Source: Helicobacter canadensis MIT 98-5491 (GTDB lineage Bacteria; Campylobacterota; Campylobacteria; Campylobacterales; Helicobacteraceae). From it: a stretch of DNA of 64,000 nt. Below, in pieces: positions 45,677 through 54,458 of the stretch. The DNA lies in contig NZ_CM000776.2 in NCBI RefSeq assembly GCF_000162575.1, positions 1,205,107 through 1,269,106 of the forward strand. The letters run 5' to 3'. The translations under genes and the position numbers were made by a program. The notes below the pieces were generated by a model, which did not search any database, was not told the DNA's origin, and saw only the letters and a program-made list of their open reading frames with translations. The number at the start of each line of letters is the position of its first letter. Within the stretch, counting starts at the first letter, position 1.

Positions 45677-47302
45677 ATGAAAGTGCTTTTTTTGTTATTT
45701 TCTCTTTTACTTTGTGCTTCTGCCAACTCCCAAAATCTTACTTTAGATTACCTAAAAGATCAACCCAAAGGAATCTCACGCGATTTTTATATTTGGCTTT
45801 TTTTACAACAAGATATTAACCCCAAAGAAGCCACAGAAGCCTATAATCTTGCTTTAAGAAAAAATGCTAAACTCTTTGGGCTTTATTACAAAAAAGGCAA
45901 CAATAAAACTCTCTCAAAAAGAACCATTTGCCAACAAATGAAACTTCAAAAATTAATCAAACAAGATTCGCAATGTATTGCTTATGGATTAACACTTAAA
46001 AAAGCTGAAACGCTAGAACCAAAAACCTTAATCCAACTCTCCAAAAAACTCCAAAATACAGACTTAATTCTTGCTACTCAACTAAAGATTCTTGCCTCAA
46101 AAAAACCTTTTAATGAGCTTATCAAAACCGATGCTAAAATCTTTAGCGACTTTTATTTTGGAGTTTCTAGCAATTACAGAAAACAATTCCTTAATGCTCC
46201 ACTTCCCAAACAAACTTTACTAAATTATATTTCCCAAAAACATCCACCTTTTATGAAAGTTTTACGACAGGCTATTCTTAATACAGATATGCAAGTTTTT
46301 AGTCATTCTTTATTGCAAGTATCCCCTCAAGAAATACTTTCTTTTTTAGATGATGAAAGTGCCTTTTATTTAGGGTTAAATGCTATTAAAAATAAGAATA
46401 CTTCTGATTCTTTAGACTTTTTTATTCATTCTTCAGAAATTGCAAAATATTCATTTGAAAAAAATCGTGGGCTTTTTTGGGCTTACCTTGCTTCCAAGGA
46501 TTCTACTTACCTTCAAAAGCTCTCTCAATCTAAATCAATGGATCTCTACACCTTAGCAAGTTTGGAATTCACAAACAACAAGCCGCAATTTGAAATTCTC
46601 TATGATATTCAAACTGCTGATACTTTTGCAAAATGGGATATTAAAGATCCTTTTGAATGGGAAAAAATCCGCGATTCTTATAAGAATCAAACTCCAAAAA
46701 ACAAAGAAGCACTCTTACAAAAAGTCAATCATCTTAATACCAAACCCCATTTCTTTTGGCTCAACAAAGAACCCAATAAAGAATATTTTCTCAAGCCTTT
46801 TCCAACAATTATGAATCGCTTCAATAATGACACACAAGCACTTCTTTATGCGTTAGGAAGACAAGAAAGTCTTTTTATCCCTACTGCAATTTCCACTTCC
46901 TATGCCCTTGGAGTAATGCAGCTAATGCCCTTTAATGTAACAGCTATTGCCAAACAAATGGGCGAATCAGAAAAAATCACTTACCAAGATATGTTTGATC
47001 CTGCGATTAATATTCCCTATGCAGAATATTTTACTCGCCCTTTACTCAAGGAATTTAAACATCCTTTGTTTGTCTCTTATGCTTACAATGGCGGTCCAGG
47101 ATTTACACGCAGACTCTTACAAACCAAGCAACTCTTCAGAAAGGATAATCCACTTGATCCTTGGTATAGTATGGAAATGATTCCTTATGAAGAGACAAGA
47201 AAATATGGCAAAAAAGTTCTTGCAAACTACATTATTTATCAAAAAAGTTTTGGCAAGGAAATTGACCTACAAAATACACTTCAAGACACTCTTATTTATT
47301 AA
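45677..47302 (+). CDS. slt: Soluble lytic murein transglycosylase
   Basis: Cleaves peptidoglycan glycan strands in the periplasm to 1,6-anhydro products. The 541-residue protein has an N-terminal signal peptide (about 1-18, cleavage after SANS), a long superhelical domain of repeated helical pairs (about 40-370), and a C-terminal SLT domain with catalytic Glu397 in LGRQESLFIP, followed by YALGVMQLMP and AYNGGPGFTRR. It is shorter than E. coli Slt70. It ends the plus-strand gltX-yggT-slt operon at a hairpin terminator. Confidence 0.92.
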   Translation: MKVLFLLFSLLLCASANSQNLTLDYLKDQPKGISRDFYIWLFLQQDINPKEATEAYNLALRKNAKLFGLYYKKGNNKTLSKRTICQQMKLQKLIKQDSQCIAYGLTLKKAETLEPKTLIQLSKKLQNTDLILATQLKILASKKPFNELIKTDAKIFSDFYFGVSSNYRKQFLNAPLPKQTLLNYISQKHPPFMKVLRQAILNTDMQVFSHSLLQVSPQEILSFLDDESAFYLGLNAIKNKNTSDSLDFFIHSSEIAKYSFEKNRGLFWAYLASKDSTYLQKLSQSKSMDLYTLASLEFTNNKPQFEILYDIQTADTFAKWDIKDPFEWEKIRDSYKNQTPKNKEALLQKVNHLNTKPHFFWLNKEPNKEYFLKPFPTIMNRFNNDTQALLYALGRQESLFIPTAISTSYALGVMQLMPFNVTAIAKQMGESEKITYQDMFDPAINIPYAEYFTRPLLKEFKHPLFVSYAYNGGPGFTRRLLQTKQLFRKDNPLDPWYSMEMIPYEETRKYGKKVLANYIIYQKSFGKEIDLQNTLQDTLIY

Positions 47303-47304
47303 TT

Positions 47305-47330
47305 AAAAAGCAAATCTTTGTTTGCTTTTT
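47305..47330. terminator. Terminator between slt and U32 gene
   Basis: AAAAAGCAAA at 47305-47314 pairs with TTTGCTTTTT at 47321-47330 around six bases, so each strand ends in a U-run. It serves two converging genes. Confidence 0.85.
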
Positions 47331-47368
47331 AAAGATTTACTTGAGCTTTACAACTCCGTTTTAAAGAA

Positions 47369-48643
47369 TTAAAGTTTTTGGCGTAAAAAGCTAAAAGGAG
47401 GAAGTGGCAATGGAAGTGCGATTCTATTTTCATTTCCACTATGAATAGAATCAACCTCTTTGCCATTTTCTAAGACAATCTTAAAGAATCTCATAAACTT
47501 TTTATCATCTTGCGTATAAATCTCACCCAACTCATTTTTACCTTCACAAATACTTGCTTCATTGGGGCTTACAATCTCCTTTGCCTCTCCCACTCTAATA
47601 GTATGACGACAAAGGGCAAATTTGCCATCTTCACTTACTTCGGCATTGACTTGATAACTCCCCTCGCTAATTGCAGTTAGATGATTTTGCATATTGTTTT
47701 TTTCATAAGGACGATGAATCAAATATCCATCGCTAAAACCTCGATTTTTAAGCGTTTCTAGCTCTTTTTCATATTTTTCTAACTCAAAGTTTCCATTAAA
47801 ATATCCATCAATAGCTTCCCTATAAGCTAAAGCTGTGATTCCTGCATAATAACTCGATTTTGTTCTTCCCTCAATCTTTAGCGAATCAATCACACCACTT
47901 TCTAAAATCAAAGGCATATGCTCCATAAGTTTTAAATCTTTGGAATTAAAAATATGCGTCCCTACCCCCTCTTCTTCTACAAGTCTCATCATTACGCCAT
48001 TATCAGGATTTCTAACATAATATTCATAATCAAATCGGCAATCATTGGCACAACTTCCACGATTTGGAACGCGTCCGCTTTGAAGGGCTGAGATAAGACA
48101 ACGACCAGAAAAAGCAAAACACATACTACCATGCACAAAAATCTCAATTTCTAAATCCGGCAAAGCTTTTTTGATTTCAATTGCATCTTTTAAGCTTAGC
48201 TCTCTTGCAGCGACGATTCGCTTTACTCCCATTTCATAAAACACCTTTGCATCTAGCACATTAAGCACATTTGCTTGTGTGGATAGATGAATAGGTATTT
48301 GCGGAGCGATTTCTTTAGCAAGTCTTACCACTCCAGGTGCTGCAACGATAAAAGCATCAGGGTTTAATTCTGCCATTTTGCGGATATGGGCTTCCAAAAG
48401 TTTAATTTGTGAATTAAAGGGAAATCCATTAATCGTAACATAAATTCTCTTGCCCTTTTTGTGCGTATATTCTACGCCCTTAGCAAAACTCTCATAATCA
48501 AATTCTTTACCTGCTCGATTCCGCAAAGAGAAATGGCTAACTCCCCCATAAACAGCATCCGCACCATATTCCAAAGCAATTTTTAATTTCCTAAGATTGC
48601 CTGCAGGAGACAGCAATTCAGGCTTTTTTAGATTCTTATCCAT
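47369..48643 (-). CDS. U32 family peptidase-like protein
   Basis: A 424-residue U32 family protein. The barrel N-terminus ELLSPAGNLRKLKIALEYGADAVY (residues about 9-32) and the Cys-rich block FSGRCLISALQSG...GSCANDCRFDY identify the family; the Cys set probably binds an Fe-S cluster. Bacterial members such as TrhP act in tRNA wobble-uridine hydroxylation, while older annotations call them collagenases. The neighbouring CheZ-like gene six bases upstream matches the order I recall in H. pylori (HP0170-HP0169). Confidence 0.88.
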   Translation of the reverse strand: MDKNLKKPELLSPAGNLRKLKIALEYGADAVYGGVSHFSLRNRAGKEFDYESFAKGVEYTHKKGKRIYVTINGFPFNSQIKLLEAHIRKMAELNPDAFIVAAPGVVRLAKEIAPQIPIHLSTQANVLNVLDAKVFYEMGVKRIVAARELSLKDAIEIKKALPDLEIEIFVHGSMCFAFSGRCLISALQSGRVPNRGSCANDCRFDYEYYVRNPDNGVMMRLVEEEGVGTHIFNSKDLKLMEHMPLILESGVIDSLKIEGRTKSSYYAGITALAYREAIDGYFNGNFELEKYEKELETLKNRGFSDGYLIHRPYEKNNMQNHLTAISEGSYQVNAEVSEDGKFALCRHTIRVGEAKEIVSPNEASICEGKNELGEIYTQDDKKFMRFFKIVLENGKEVDSIHSGNENRIALPLPLPPFSFLRQKL

Positions 48644-48648
48644 TGTTA

Positions 48649-49350
48649 CTATTTACCAAAATTTGCAATCAATGCCTCAATGTCTTCTTCATTGACAACA
48701 TTTTCTGTATTATCACCTTGAATATGCACAGCAGAGCTTACACGCTTAGCATCATCTACTTTTCCTTCAAAAAGCGAACTCATATAGCGAGAAAGCGCAC
48801 GCATAACATTAATAACCCGCTCAATTTTTTGACGATGAATATCTTGATATTGCATAATATCCATTGCTTCCAAAGATGCATTGCTAATATCTTGAGAAGC
48901 ATTTGAGAGCGTTTCCATAACGCTTTTTACTTCCGCCACTTCTTCTAATTGTTGCGAAAAAGTGTGAAAATCTGGGAATTTTTGGTGTAGTTTTTGAAGC
49001 ATTGCTTCTTGAGATTTTATAAATTTATCAATCTTAGCAAGCCCTTCTTCAATATCCATTCCTGCATTATTAATCAACTCTAATTTATCAAATGTTTCTG
49101 TGGCTTTAACCTCCGAATCTCTCGTTACATCATCAAGTTGATGCACGACTTTATGTTCTGTTGTCGGTGGTGGTGGTGGCCAACTTGCCTCTGAATCAAT
49201 ACGAAAATCTTCTGTTTTTATTCCCTGTGTTGATTCGCTTTCTGTCTTATCTTCTTTAGTTTCAGCTTCTTTTTCTTCATTAGTAGCTTTATCTTCCACT
49301 GCGTCTAACACATTTTCATTTAATAACGCATCTAATTCTTCTTGTGTCAT
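48649..49350 (-). CDS. cheZ: CheZ-like CheY-P phosphatase
   Basis: A 233-residue acidic, helical protein. The centre forms a long coiled coil (about 85-200) with the phosphatase-helix signature IMQYQDIHRQKIERVINVM, comparable to the QDFQDLTGQVIKR stretch of E. coli CheZ with its catalytic Gln. The C-terminal EEDIEALIANFGK looks like the CheY-binding tail. The N-terminal MTQEELDALL resembles the short CheY-binding peptide of FliM/FliN. A Pro-rich linker lies at about 58-62. It is the remote epsilonproteobacterial CheZ type and ends the chemotaxis signal. It lies upstream of the U32 gene in one operon. Confidence 0.75.
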   Translation of the reverse strand: MTQEELDALLNENVLDAVEDKATNEEKEAETKEDKTESESTQGIKTEDFRIDSEASWPPPPPTTEHKVVHQLDDVTRDSEVKATETFDKLELINNAGMDIEEGLAKIDKFIKSQEAMLQKLHQKFPDFHTFSQQLEEVAEVKSVMETLSNASQDISNASLEAMDIMQYQDIHRQKIERVINVMRALSRYMSSLFEGKVDDAKRVSSAVHIQGDNTENVVNEEDIEALIANFGK

Positions 49351-49536
49351 TAATCTAACCTTAAATCATAGTAATTTAATATGCAATTATACGATTAAAA
49401 TTTTGTATTTTACTTTAAAACTTCCAAAACTTTTTATTTAAAACTAAGCATACTTTTATTTTTAATTTTTCAATTCTTAAAGTATTCCAAATTATTTTTT
49501 GATACAATTCCGCTTTTTTCTTTTCAAGGGATAATA

Positions 49537-50685
49537 ATGCAAGATAAAATCAAAATTTGGCTAGGCGTTTTAGCTATTAGCCTTGGTGCTTTTATTTTAA
49601 ACACTTCAGAATTCGTGCCTATTGGACTTTTAAGTCTCATAGCACAAGATTTTAATATGAGTGAAGCCAAAGTTGGCTTTCTTATTACAATGTATGCTTG
49701 GGTAGTCGCTTTAACTTCTTTGCCTTTAATGCTTCTCTTTTCTAAGGTTGAGTTAAAGAAGCTTTTGCTTTGTGTGATGACTTTGTTTGTTGCAAGTCAT
49801 ATTTTATCTAGCTTAGCAAATGATTACATTACTTTGGTAATTTCAAGAATCGGAGTAGCTTTTTCTCACGCCCTTTTTTGGTCGATTGCTACTCCTATGG
49901 CAGTGCGTGCTGCTCCAGAGGGCAAACAATCACTCGCACTTAGTTTTGTTGTAACAGGAACCGCTATTGCCTTTATTGCTGGATTGCCATTGGGGCGTGT
50001 GATAGGCTTATATCTAGGCTGGAGAACCACTTTTTTAGTTATAGGGATTGTTGCTTTTTTAGTTTTACTTGTCATTTGGAGAGTTTTCCCAACTATGCCA
50101 AGCACTGGAGGGATTTCTATCCGAGAACTTCCACAAATCCTTAGAACCCCACATTTATTAAGCGTTTATCTTTTGACGATTCTTTTAACCACTGCACATT
50201 TTACCGGATATAGCTATATCGAGCCTTTTTTAGCCCAAATTGCACACTTTGATAAAACAGAAATCACACTCCTTTTAGTCGCCTTTGGAGCCATTGGATT
50301 TTTAGGTAGCTTTTTATTTACAAAATATCACGACAATCACATTTTAGGATTCACTTATTTTGCTCTCTTTGGAATTATGGCTAGTCTTTTTGTATTGCAA
50401 ATTTTTGCCTATAGTGGCTTTAGCATAGTGTTTATTTGTATTTTTTGGGGATTGTGTATCACGATTTTTAACCTAACTTTTCAATCCAAAATCATTCACT
50501 TAGTCCCCAAAGCCACCTCCATTGCAATGTCAATGTTTTCTGGGATTTATAATATAGGAATTGGTGGTGGAGCATTCATTGGTGGAATCGTCGTAGATAA
50601 GCTTGAAGTAGGCTATATTGGATATGTAGGCGGATTTATTGCATTACTTGGTTGCGTTTATTATCTTTTAATTAAAAAGGTTTAA
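49537..50685 (+). CDS. Major facilitator superfamily exporter (SotB-like)
   Basis: A 382-residue inner-membrane transporter with twelve predicted helices. The first block, NTSEFVPIGLLSLIAQDF, and LPLGRVIGLYLGWRTTF in helices 5-6 are typical of the sugar-efflux/DHA1 group (SotB/YdeA). The substrate cannot be told from the sequence; sugars, arabinose-like compounds and drugs are all seen in relatives. Its start follows AAGGG, and it stands alone between cheZ (divergent) and the glycosylation cassette. Confidence 0.85.
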   Translation: MQDKIKIWLGVLAISLGAFILNTSEFVPIGLLSLIAQDFNMSEAKVGFLITMYAWVVALTSLPLMLLFSKVELKKLLLCVMTLFVASHILSSLANDYITLVISRIGVAFSHALFWSIATPMAVRAAPEGKQSLALSFVVTGTAIAFIAGLPLGRVIGLYLGWRTTFLVIGIVAFLVLLVIWRVFPTMPSTGGISIRELPQILRTPHLLSVYLLTILLTTAHFTGYSYIEPFLAQIAHFDKTEITLLLVAFGAIGFLGSFLFTKYHDNHILGFTYFALFGIMASLFVLQIFAYSGFSIVFICIFWGLCITIFNLTFQSKIIHLVPKATSIAMSMFSGIYNIGIGGGAFIGGIVVDKLEVGYIGYVGGFIALLGCVYYLLIKKV

Positions 50686-50867
50686 TCCAAAAAGGTATCC
50701 TGAATTCCAAAAAATTATGATTTTAGATATAATAAATCATAAAAAAATCCTCTTGAAAATATTTAAAGCTATTTGTGCTCGATAAGTTCCAAAAATAAAA
50801 GAAATTGAGAACACTTAATTGCAATAGCCATATCTATTTAGTTAGGAATTAAAGTAAGGTTTATATT

Positions 50868-51824
50868 ATGAATGTTTTAGATTCAAGATTAATATCTGTT
50901 GCAATTCTAAATCGCAATATTGACTTTAAAAAACTCCAGGAGTTTCAAGATGTACTCAAAGCGAAGTTTTCATATTTTGAAATCTTGCTAATTAATCCAA
51001 AATTTACCACTTCTGCAAAAGAAGTAGAAAATGATGACATTATCAAAAATTCACCCAATTTAAGAATTTTAAAAACTTCTAATAACATCGACAAAAATCT
51101 ATACTATCAAATTTTTTTAAGAAATTGCATAGGCGATTGTATAGCATTTTTTGATTTAGAGAAAAATAGTTTTCAGGATCTTTTAGAAATGCTTGGCATA
51201 GCCAATAAATATGATATTGTTATTGGCGTTAGAAAGAAAAAAAATCAAAATTTATTTCAAAAAATTATTTCTTATATGTTTTATCAATTCATTAGATTAT
51301 TTTACCATTATGATGTTAGGCAGGATTATAGCGACTTTTATATTTTAAATCGAAAAGTAATTCACTATCTTTTAAAAGAAAAAACAAATATTTATCTTTT
51401 AAGATTAATTCAATTTGATACTTGTTTTAGCAAATATGAATATTATTTTATTCCAATAGGAGTCGGTGAAAAAGTTAATTTCTTCGATTCTGTAGGTCTT
51501 GGAATTGATATTGTTATACAAAACTCATATAGAACTTTAAGATTAGCAACAATTCTATCCCTTTGCGCTTCCTTTTTTAATTTTTTATATTTTATTTATG
51601 CAATGGGATCTTATTTTTTTAATATTAATGTAATGGGGGGTTGGACATCGACTTCAGCATATTCTTCAATTATAAACTTTTGTTTATTTTTGGTTTTGGC
51701 AATTTTTGGAGAATATTTAAGGATCATTTTAATGCGAACAAAACATAACAATCTGCACGAATTAGTTGAAGAAGAAAGCAATTTTCAACTATACATTGAA
51801 GAAAAAAATATAAGGAATAGTTAA
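50868..51824 (+). CDS. Divergent GtrB-like membrane glycosyltransferase
   Basis: A 318-residue protein with the layout of polyprenyl-phosphate sugar synthases (GT2, DPM1/GtrB/ArnC type): a GT-A-like domain at about 1-225 and two C-terminal transmembrane helices at about 225-248 and 268-292, with the typical GWTS turn between them. QDYSDFYILNRKVI matches the GDFRLLDRKVV block. However, the N-terminus lacks a P-x-Y-N-E motif and the DXD site reads FFDLE, keeping only the second Asp. It may be inactive, a partner of the next GT2, or have unusual chemistry. It is first in a six-gene overlapping cassette. Confidence 0.7.
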   Translation: MNVLDSRLISVAILNRNIDFKKLQEFQDVLKAKFSYFEILLINPKFTTSAKEVENDDIIKNSPNLRILKTSNNIDKNLYYQIFLRNCIGDCIAFFDLEKNSFQDLLEMLGIANKYDIVIGVRKKKNQNLFQKIISYMFYQFIRLFYHYDVRQDYSDFYILNRKVIHYLLKEKTNIYLLRLIQFDTCFSKYEYYFIPIGVGEKVNFFDSVGLGIDIVIQNSYRTLRLATILSLCASFFNFLYFIYAMGSYFFNINVMGGWTSTSAYSSIINFCLFLVLAIFGEYLRIILMRTKHNNLHELVEEESNFQLYIEEKNIRNS

Positions 51825-52546
51825 TGTTAAATATTGTTTTTCCGGTTCTAAATGAGGAAGACAGCCTAGAAAAAGGGATTGCTGAGACTATATCCTTTTT
51901 AAATAGCAATAATATTCCATATTCCATCACAATTGCCGATAATGGATCTACCGATAAAACCCAAAGTATTGCACAAGAAATTTCTGCTAAAAATAAAAAT
52001 ATTTATTATCTAAAACTCAAAAGAAAAGGTGTTGGTTTAGCTTTTAGAGAATCCATAAAATACAACACTCAACATTTAAAATGCCCTTATATTGGTTACA
52101 TGGACATTGATTTAGCAACAGATTTAAAACATTTAAAAGAAGTGTATTCTCTTTTAAAAAAGGGCGATAAGATAGTCGTTGGGTCTAGATTATTAAAAAA
52201 TTCAAAAGTGTCTGGAAGAAGCATTAAAAGGGAAATAACTTCAAGAGCATTAAACTTGATATTAAAAATATTGCTAGGTGTAAAATTTAGCGATGCAATG
52301 TGTGGATTTAAATTTTATGATACAAAAACAGCTGAATTTTTAGTCAATAATTGTGGTATTGATGATAGTTGGTTTTATTGTGCCCAAATGTTAATTGTAG
52401 CAGAAGCAAAGGGTCTTAAAATATCTGAAATTCCAGTTGTATGGCAAGATGATCCAAATTCAAAAGTAAAAATCCTATCTTTATCCCAAATTTATCTAAA
52501 AGAGATTTTTAAATTACTATACAAAAAGATAAAGAGGGCAATATGA
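51824..52546 (+). CDS. Family 2 glycosyltransferase (ALG5/DPM1-like)
   Basis: A 240-residue GT2 enzyme with an intact active site: VFPVLNEEDSLEKGI at the N-terminus, DNGSTDKT near 45-52, and the metal-binding DID in GYMDIDLATD. CGFKFYDTKTAEFLV is the downstream family block. No transmembrane helices, so it would act on a lipid phosphate at the cytoplasmic face, likely making a polyprenyl-phosphate sugar. It overlaps the previous gene by one base (TAATG) and the next by four. Together with the degenerate GtrB-like protein it may form one working synthase. Confidence 0.85.
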   Translation: MLNIVFPVLNEEDSLEKGIAETISFLNSNNIPYSITIADNGSTDKTQSIAQEISAKNKNIYYLKLKRKGVGLAFRESIKYNTQHLKCPYIGYMDIDLATDLKHLKEVYSLLKKGDKIVVGSRLLKNSKVSGRSIKREITSRALNLILKILLGVKFSDAMCGFKFYDTKTAEFLVNNCGIDDSWFYCAQMLIVAEAKGLKISEIPVVWQDDPNSKVKILSLSQIYLKEIFKLLYKKIKRAI

Positions 52547-53364
52547 AAAGCATTATTATTGGAAATGGACATTGGGGAAATATCTTAAAAAAATACATAG
52601 AACAAGATTGTAATTTTAGCATTTTGGAGATCTTTGGGAGAGATTTTTCTCCTTTAAAAATCCCAAAAACTACACAAGCAGCTTTTATCGCAACACCCCT
52701 TCAATCACATTTTAAACTCGCTCTTGAATGTCTAAAATTAGGAATTCATGTTTTTGTAGAGAAACCAACCTGCAAAAGTTCTAAGGAATTTGACATTTTG
52801 CAGTCTGTAGCTGAAGAAAACGGAGTGCGAATCTACACAGATTATATTTACCTAACTTCTCCCTCAATAATAAAAATTCGCGAAAATCTATCTAGTCTCA
52901 ATAATATCACCAGTGTCAAAGCGACAATTAAACAATATGGCAAATTTTACGATGGAGAAAGTGCTTTAGAGGTTTTAGGGGTGCATTTTTTGAGTGTTTT
53001 TGTGTTTTTATTTGGCAGCTTGGAATTAATAGAAAAAAATAATCTTAATCCACATGACAACGATTTCTTATTTAATTCCAAAGGAATTACAATAAAGCTT
53101 GAAAGCTCTTTAATCTCTAAAATCAAAGAAAGGACAATGAATATTACTGCAGAAAATGGCACAATAGCCTTTGATATGTTGTCCGCTGATACCGTGAAAA
53201 TGACAATCAATAATAAAGATATGACTTTCAGTTTTGATGAAAAAAACAACTTAGTCAATTCTCTTCGTAAATTTTATGACATATTGCACAATAAAAACAA
53301 ATACATGGAGCATATACGCTTAAGCTCTAATGTGATGAAAATTTTAGATGAGTGTAATTCGTGA
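52543..53364 (+). CDS. Gfo/Idh/MocA family oxidoreductase
   Basis: A 273-residue NAD(P)-dependent oxidoreductase. The Rossmann start IIIGNGHWGNILKKYI (about 4-19) and AAFIATPLQSHFKLALECL are followed by the family signature HVFVEKPTCKSS (near 69-80), with the EKP Lys. Members oxidise or reduce sugars, often nucleotide sugars in surface-glycan clusters. It is somewhat short (300-380 is usual), with a reduced C-terminal sheet. It overlaps both neighbours by four bases. Confidence 0.85.
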   Translation: MKSIIIGNGHWGNILKKYIEQDCNFSILEIFGRDFSPLKIPKTTQAAFIATPLQSHFKLALECLKLGIHVFVEKPTCKSSKEFDILQSVAEENGVRIYTDYIYLTSPSIIKIRENLSSLNNITSVKATIKQYGKFYDGESALEVLGVHFLSVFVFLFGSLELIEKNNLNPHDNDFLFNSKGITIKLESSLISKIKERTMNITAENGTIAFDMLSADTVKMTINNKDMTFSFDEKNNLVNSLRKFYDILHNKNKYMEHIRLSSNVMKILDECNS

Positions 53365-54458
53365 AATACGATTGCATTATCATTGGAGCTGGCTTTTATG
53401 GCTGTATGCTTGGAATAGAGCTTAAAAAACGATTCAAAAAAGTCTTAATAATTGAAAAAGAAGAAGACATCCTAAGGCGAGCTAGTTTAATAAATCAAGC
53501 TAGGGTTCATGGTGGTTATCATTATCCAAGAAGTTTGGTTACGGCAGCTAGGAGTTTAAAAAATTTTGATAGATTTTGCAAAGATTTTTCTGAAGCCATA
53601 AAAAAGGACTTTGAAAAATATTATGTGATTTCTCGCATTGGTTCCAAAACAAATGCAAGGCAATTTTATCAAATTTTTCAAAAAATGAATGCTCCCATCT
53701 CAAAAGCTCCCAATCATATTTATAATTTTTTCAATAGAGATATGATTGAAGAGATATTTTGTGTTAGAGAATATGCTTTTAACGCCAATATTTTAAGAGA
53801 AATTTTATCACATCAATTAAAAAAGTTAAATTGTGAAATTTTGCTTGATTTGGAAGTCAAAAGTGTGAATCATCGCAATAATGAAATAGAGGTCGCAACA
53901 CAAAAACAATCCTTTTTTGCAGATCATGTTTTTAATTGCACCTATGCAGGTTTAAACAAAATTCTTAAAAATTCCAATTTGCCATTATTAAATTTAAAAT
54001 CAGAAGTTACAGAAATGGCTTTAATTGAGATTCCAGAAGAAATAAGAAATTTAAGCTTTACAATTATGGATGGGGAATTTTTTTCAATTATGCCATATCC
54101 AGCCTATAAGCATTCAAATGGGTGTTTAAGCACACTAAGCCATGTTCGCTACACACCACACTCATCTTGGCTAGATACAAAGCATTTTCACGATGGTTAT
54201 TCTGTACTAAAAAACACAAAAGAATCAAATTTTATTTATATGCTAAAAAGTGCAATGCGCTTCATACCTCTAATTGAAAAAAGCAATTATATTAACTCGC
54301 TATTTGAAATAAAAGTTGTGAGCATAAATAATGAAAATGATGATGGTCGCCCTATTGTTTTCACTAAGGATTATGGAATAAAAAATTTCTCCAATATTCT
54401 TGGTGGAAAAATTGACAATATTTATGATATTTTAGGAGTGTTAAAAAATGAAACTTGA
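53361..54458 (+). CDS. FAD-dependent oxidoreductase (DAO-like)
   Basis: A 365-residue flavoprotein. The N-terminal dinucleotide fold CIIIGAGFYGCMLGIEL is at about 5-21, followed by IEKEEDILRRAS and the ARVHGGYHYPRS block (near 47-58), which I associate with FAD oxidoreductases in surface-polysaccharide loci. No signal peptide. The start is GTG, overlapping the previous stop (GTGA). The substrate is unknown; a sugar or sugar-linked amine is plausible from context. It overlaps the DUF6056-like gene by 11 bases. Confidence 0.8.
   Translation: MKYDCIIIGAGFYGCMLGIELKKRFKKVLIIEKEEDILRRASLINQARVHGGYHYPRSLVTAARSLKNFDRFCKDFSEAIKKDFEKYYVISRIGSKTNARQFYQIFQKMNAPISKAPNHIYNFFNRDMIEEIFCVREYAFNANILREILSHQLKKLNCEILLDLEVKSVNHRNNEIEVATQKQSFFADHVFNCTYAGLNKILKNSNLPLLNLKSEVTEMALIEIPEEIRNLSFTIMDGEFFSIMPYPAYKHSNGCLSTLSHVRYTPHSSWLDTKHFHDGYSVLKNTKESNFIYMLKSAMRFIPLIEKSNYINSLFEIKVVSINNENDDGRPIVFTKDYGIKNFSNILGGKIDNIYDILGVLKNET

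Noticed and set aside
48643..48906. 87-codon plus-strand frame opposite cheZ
   Set aside because: Antisense shadow with poor composition and no ribosome site.
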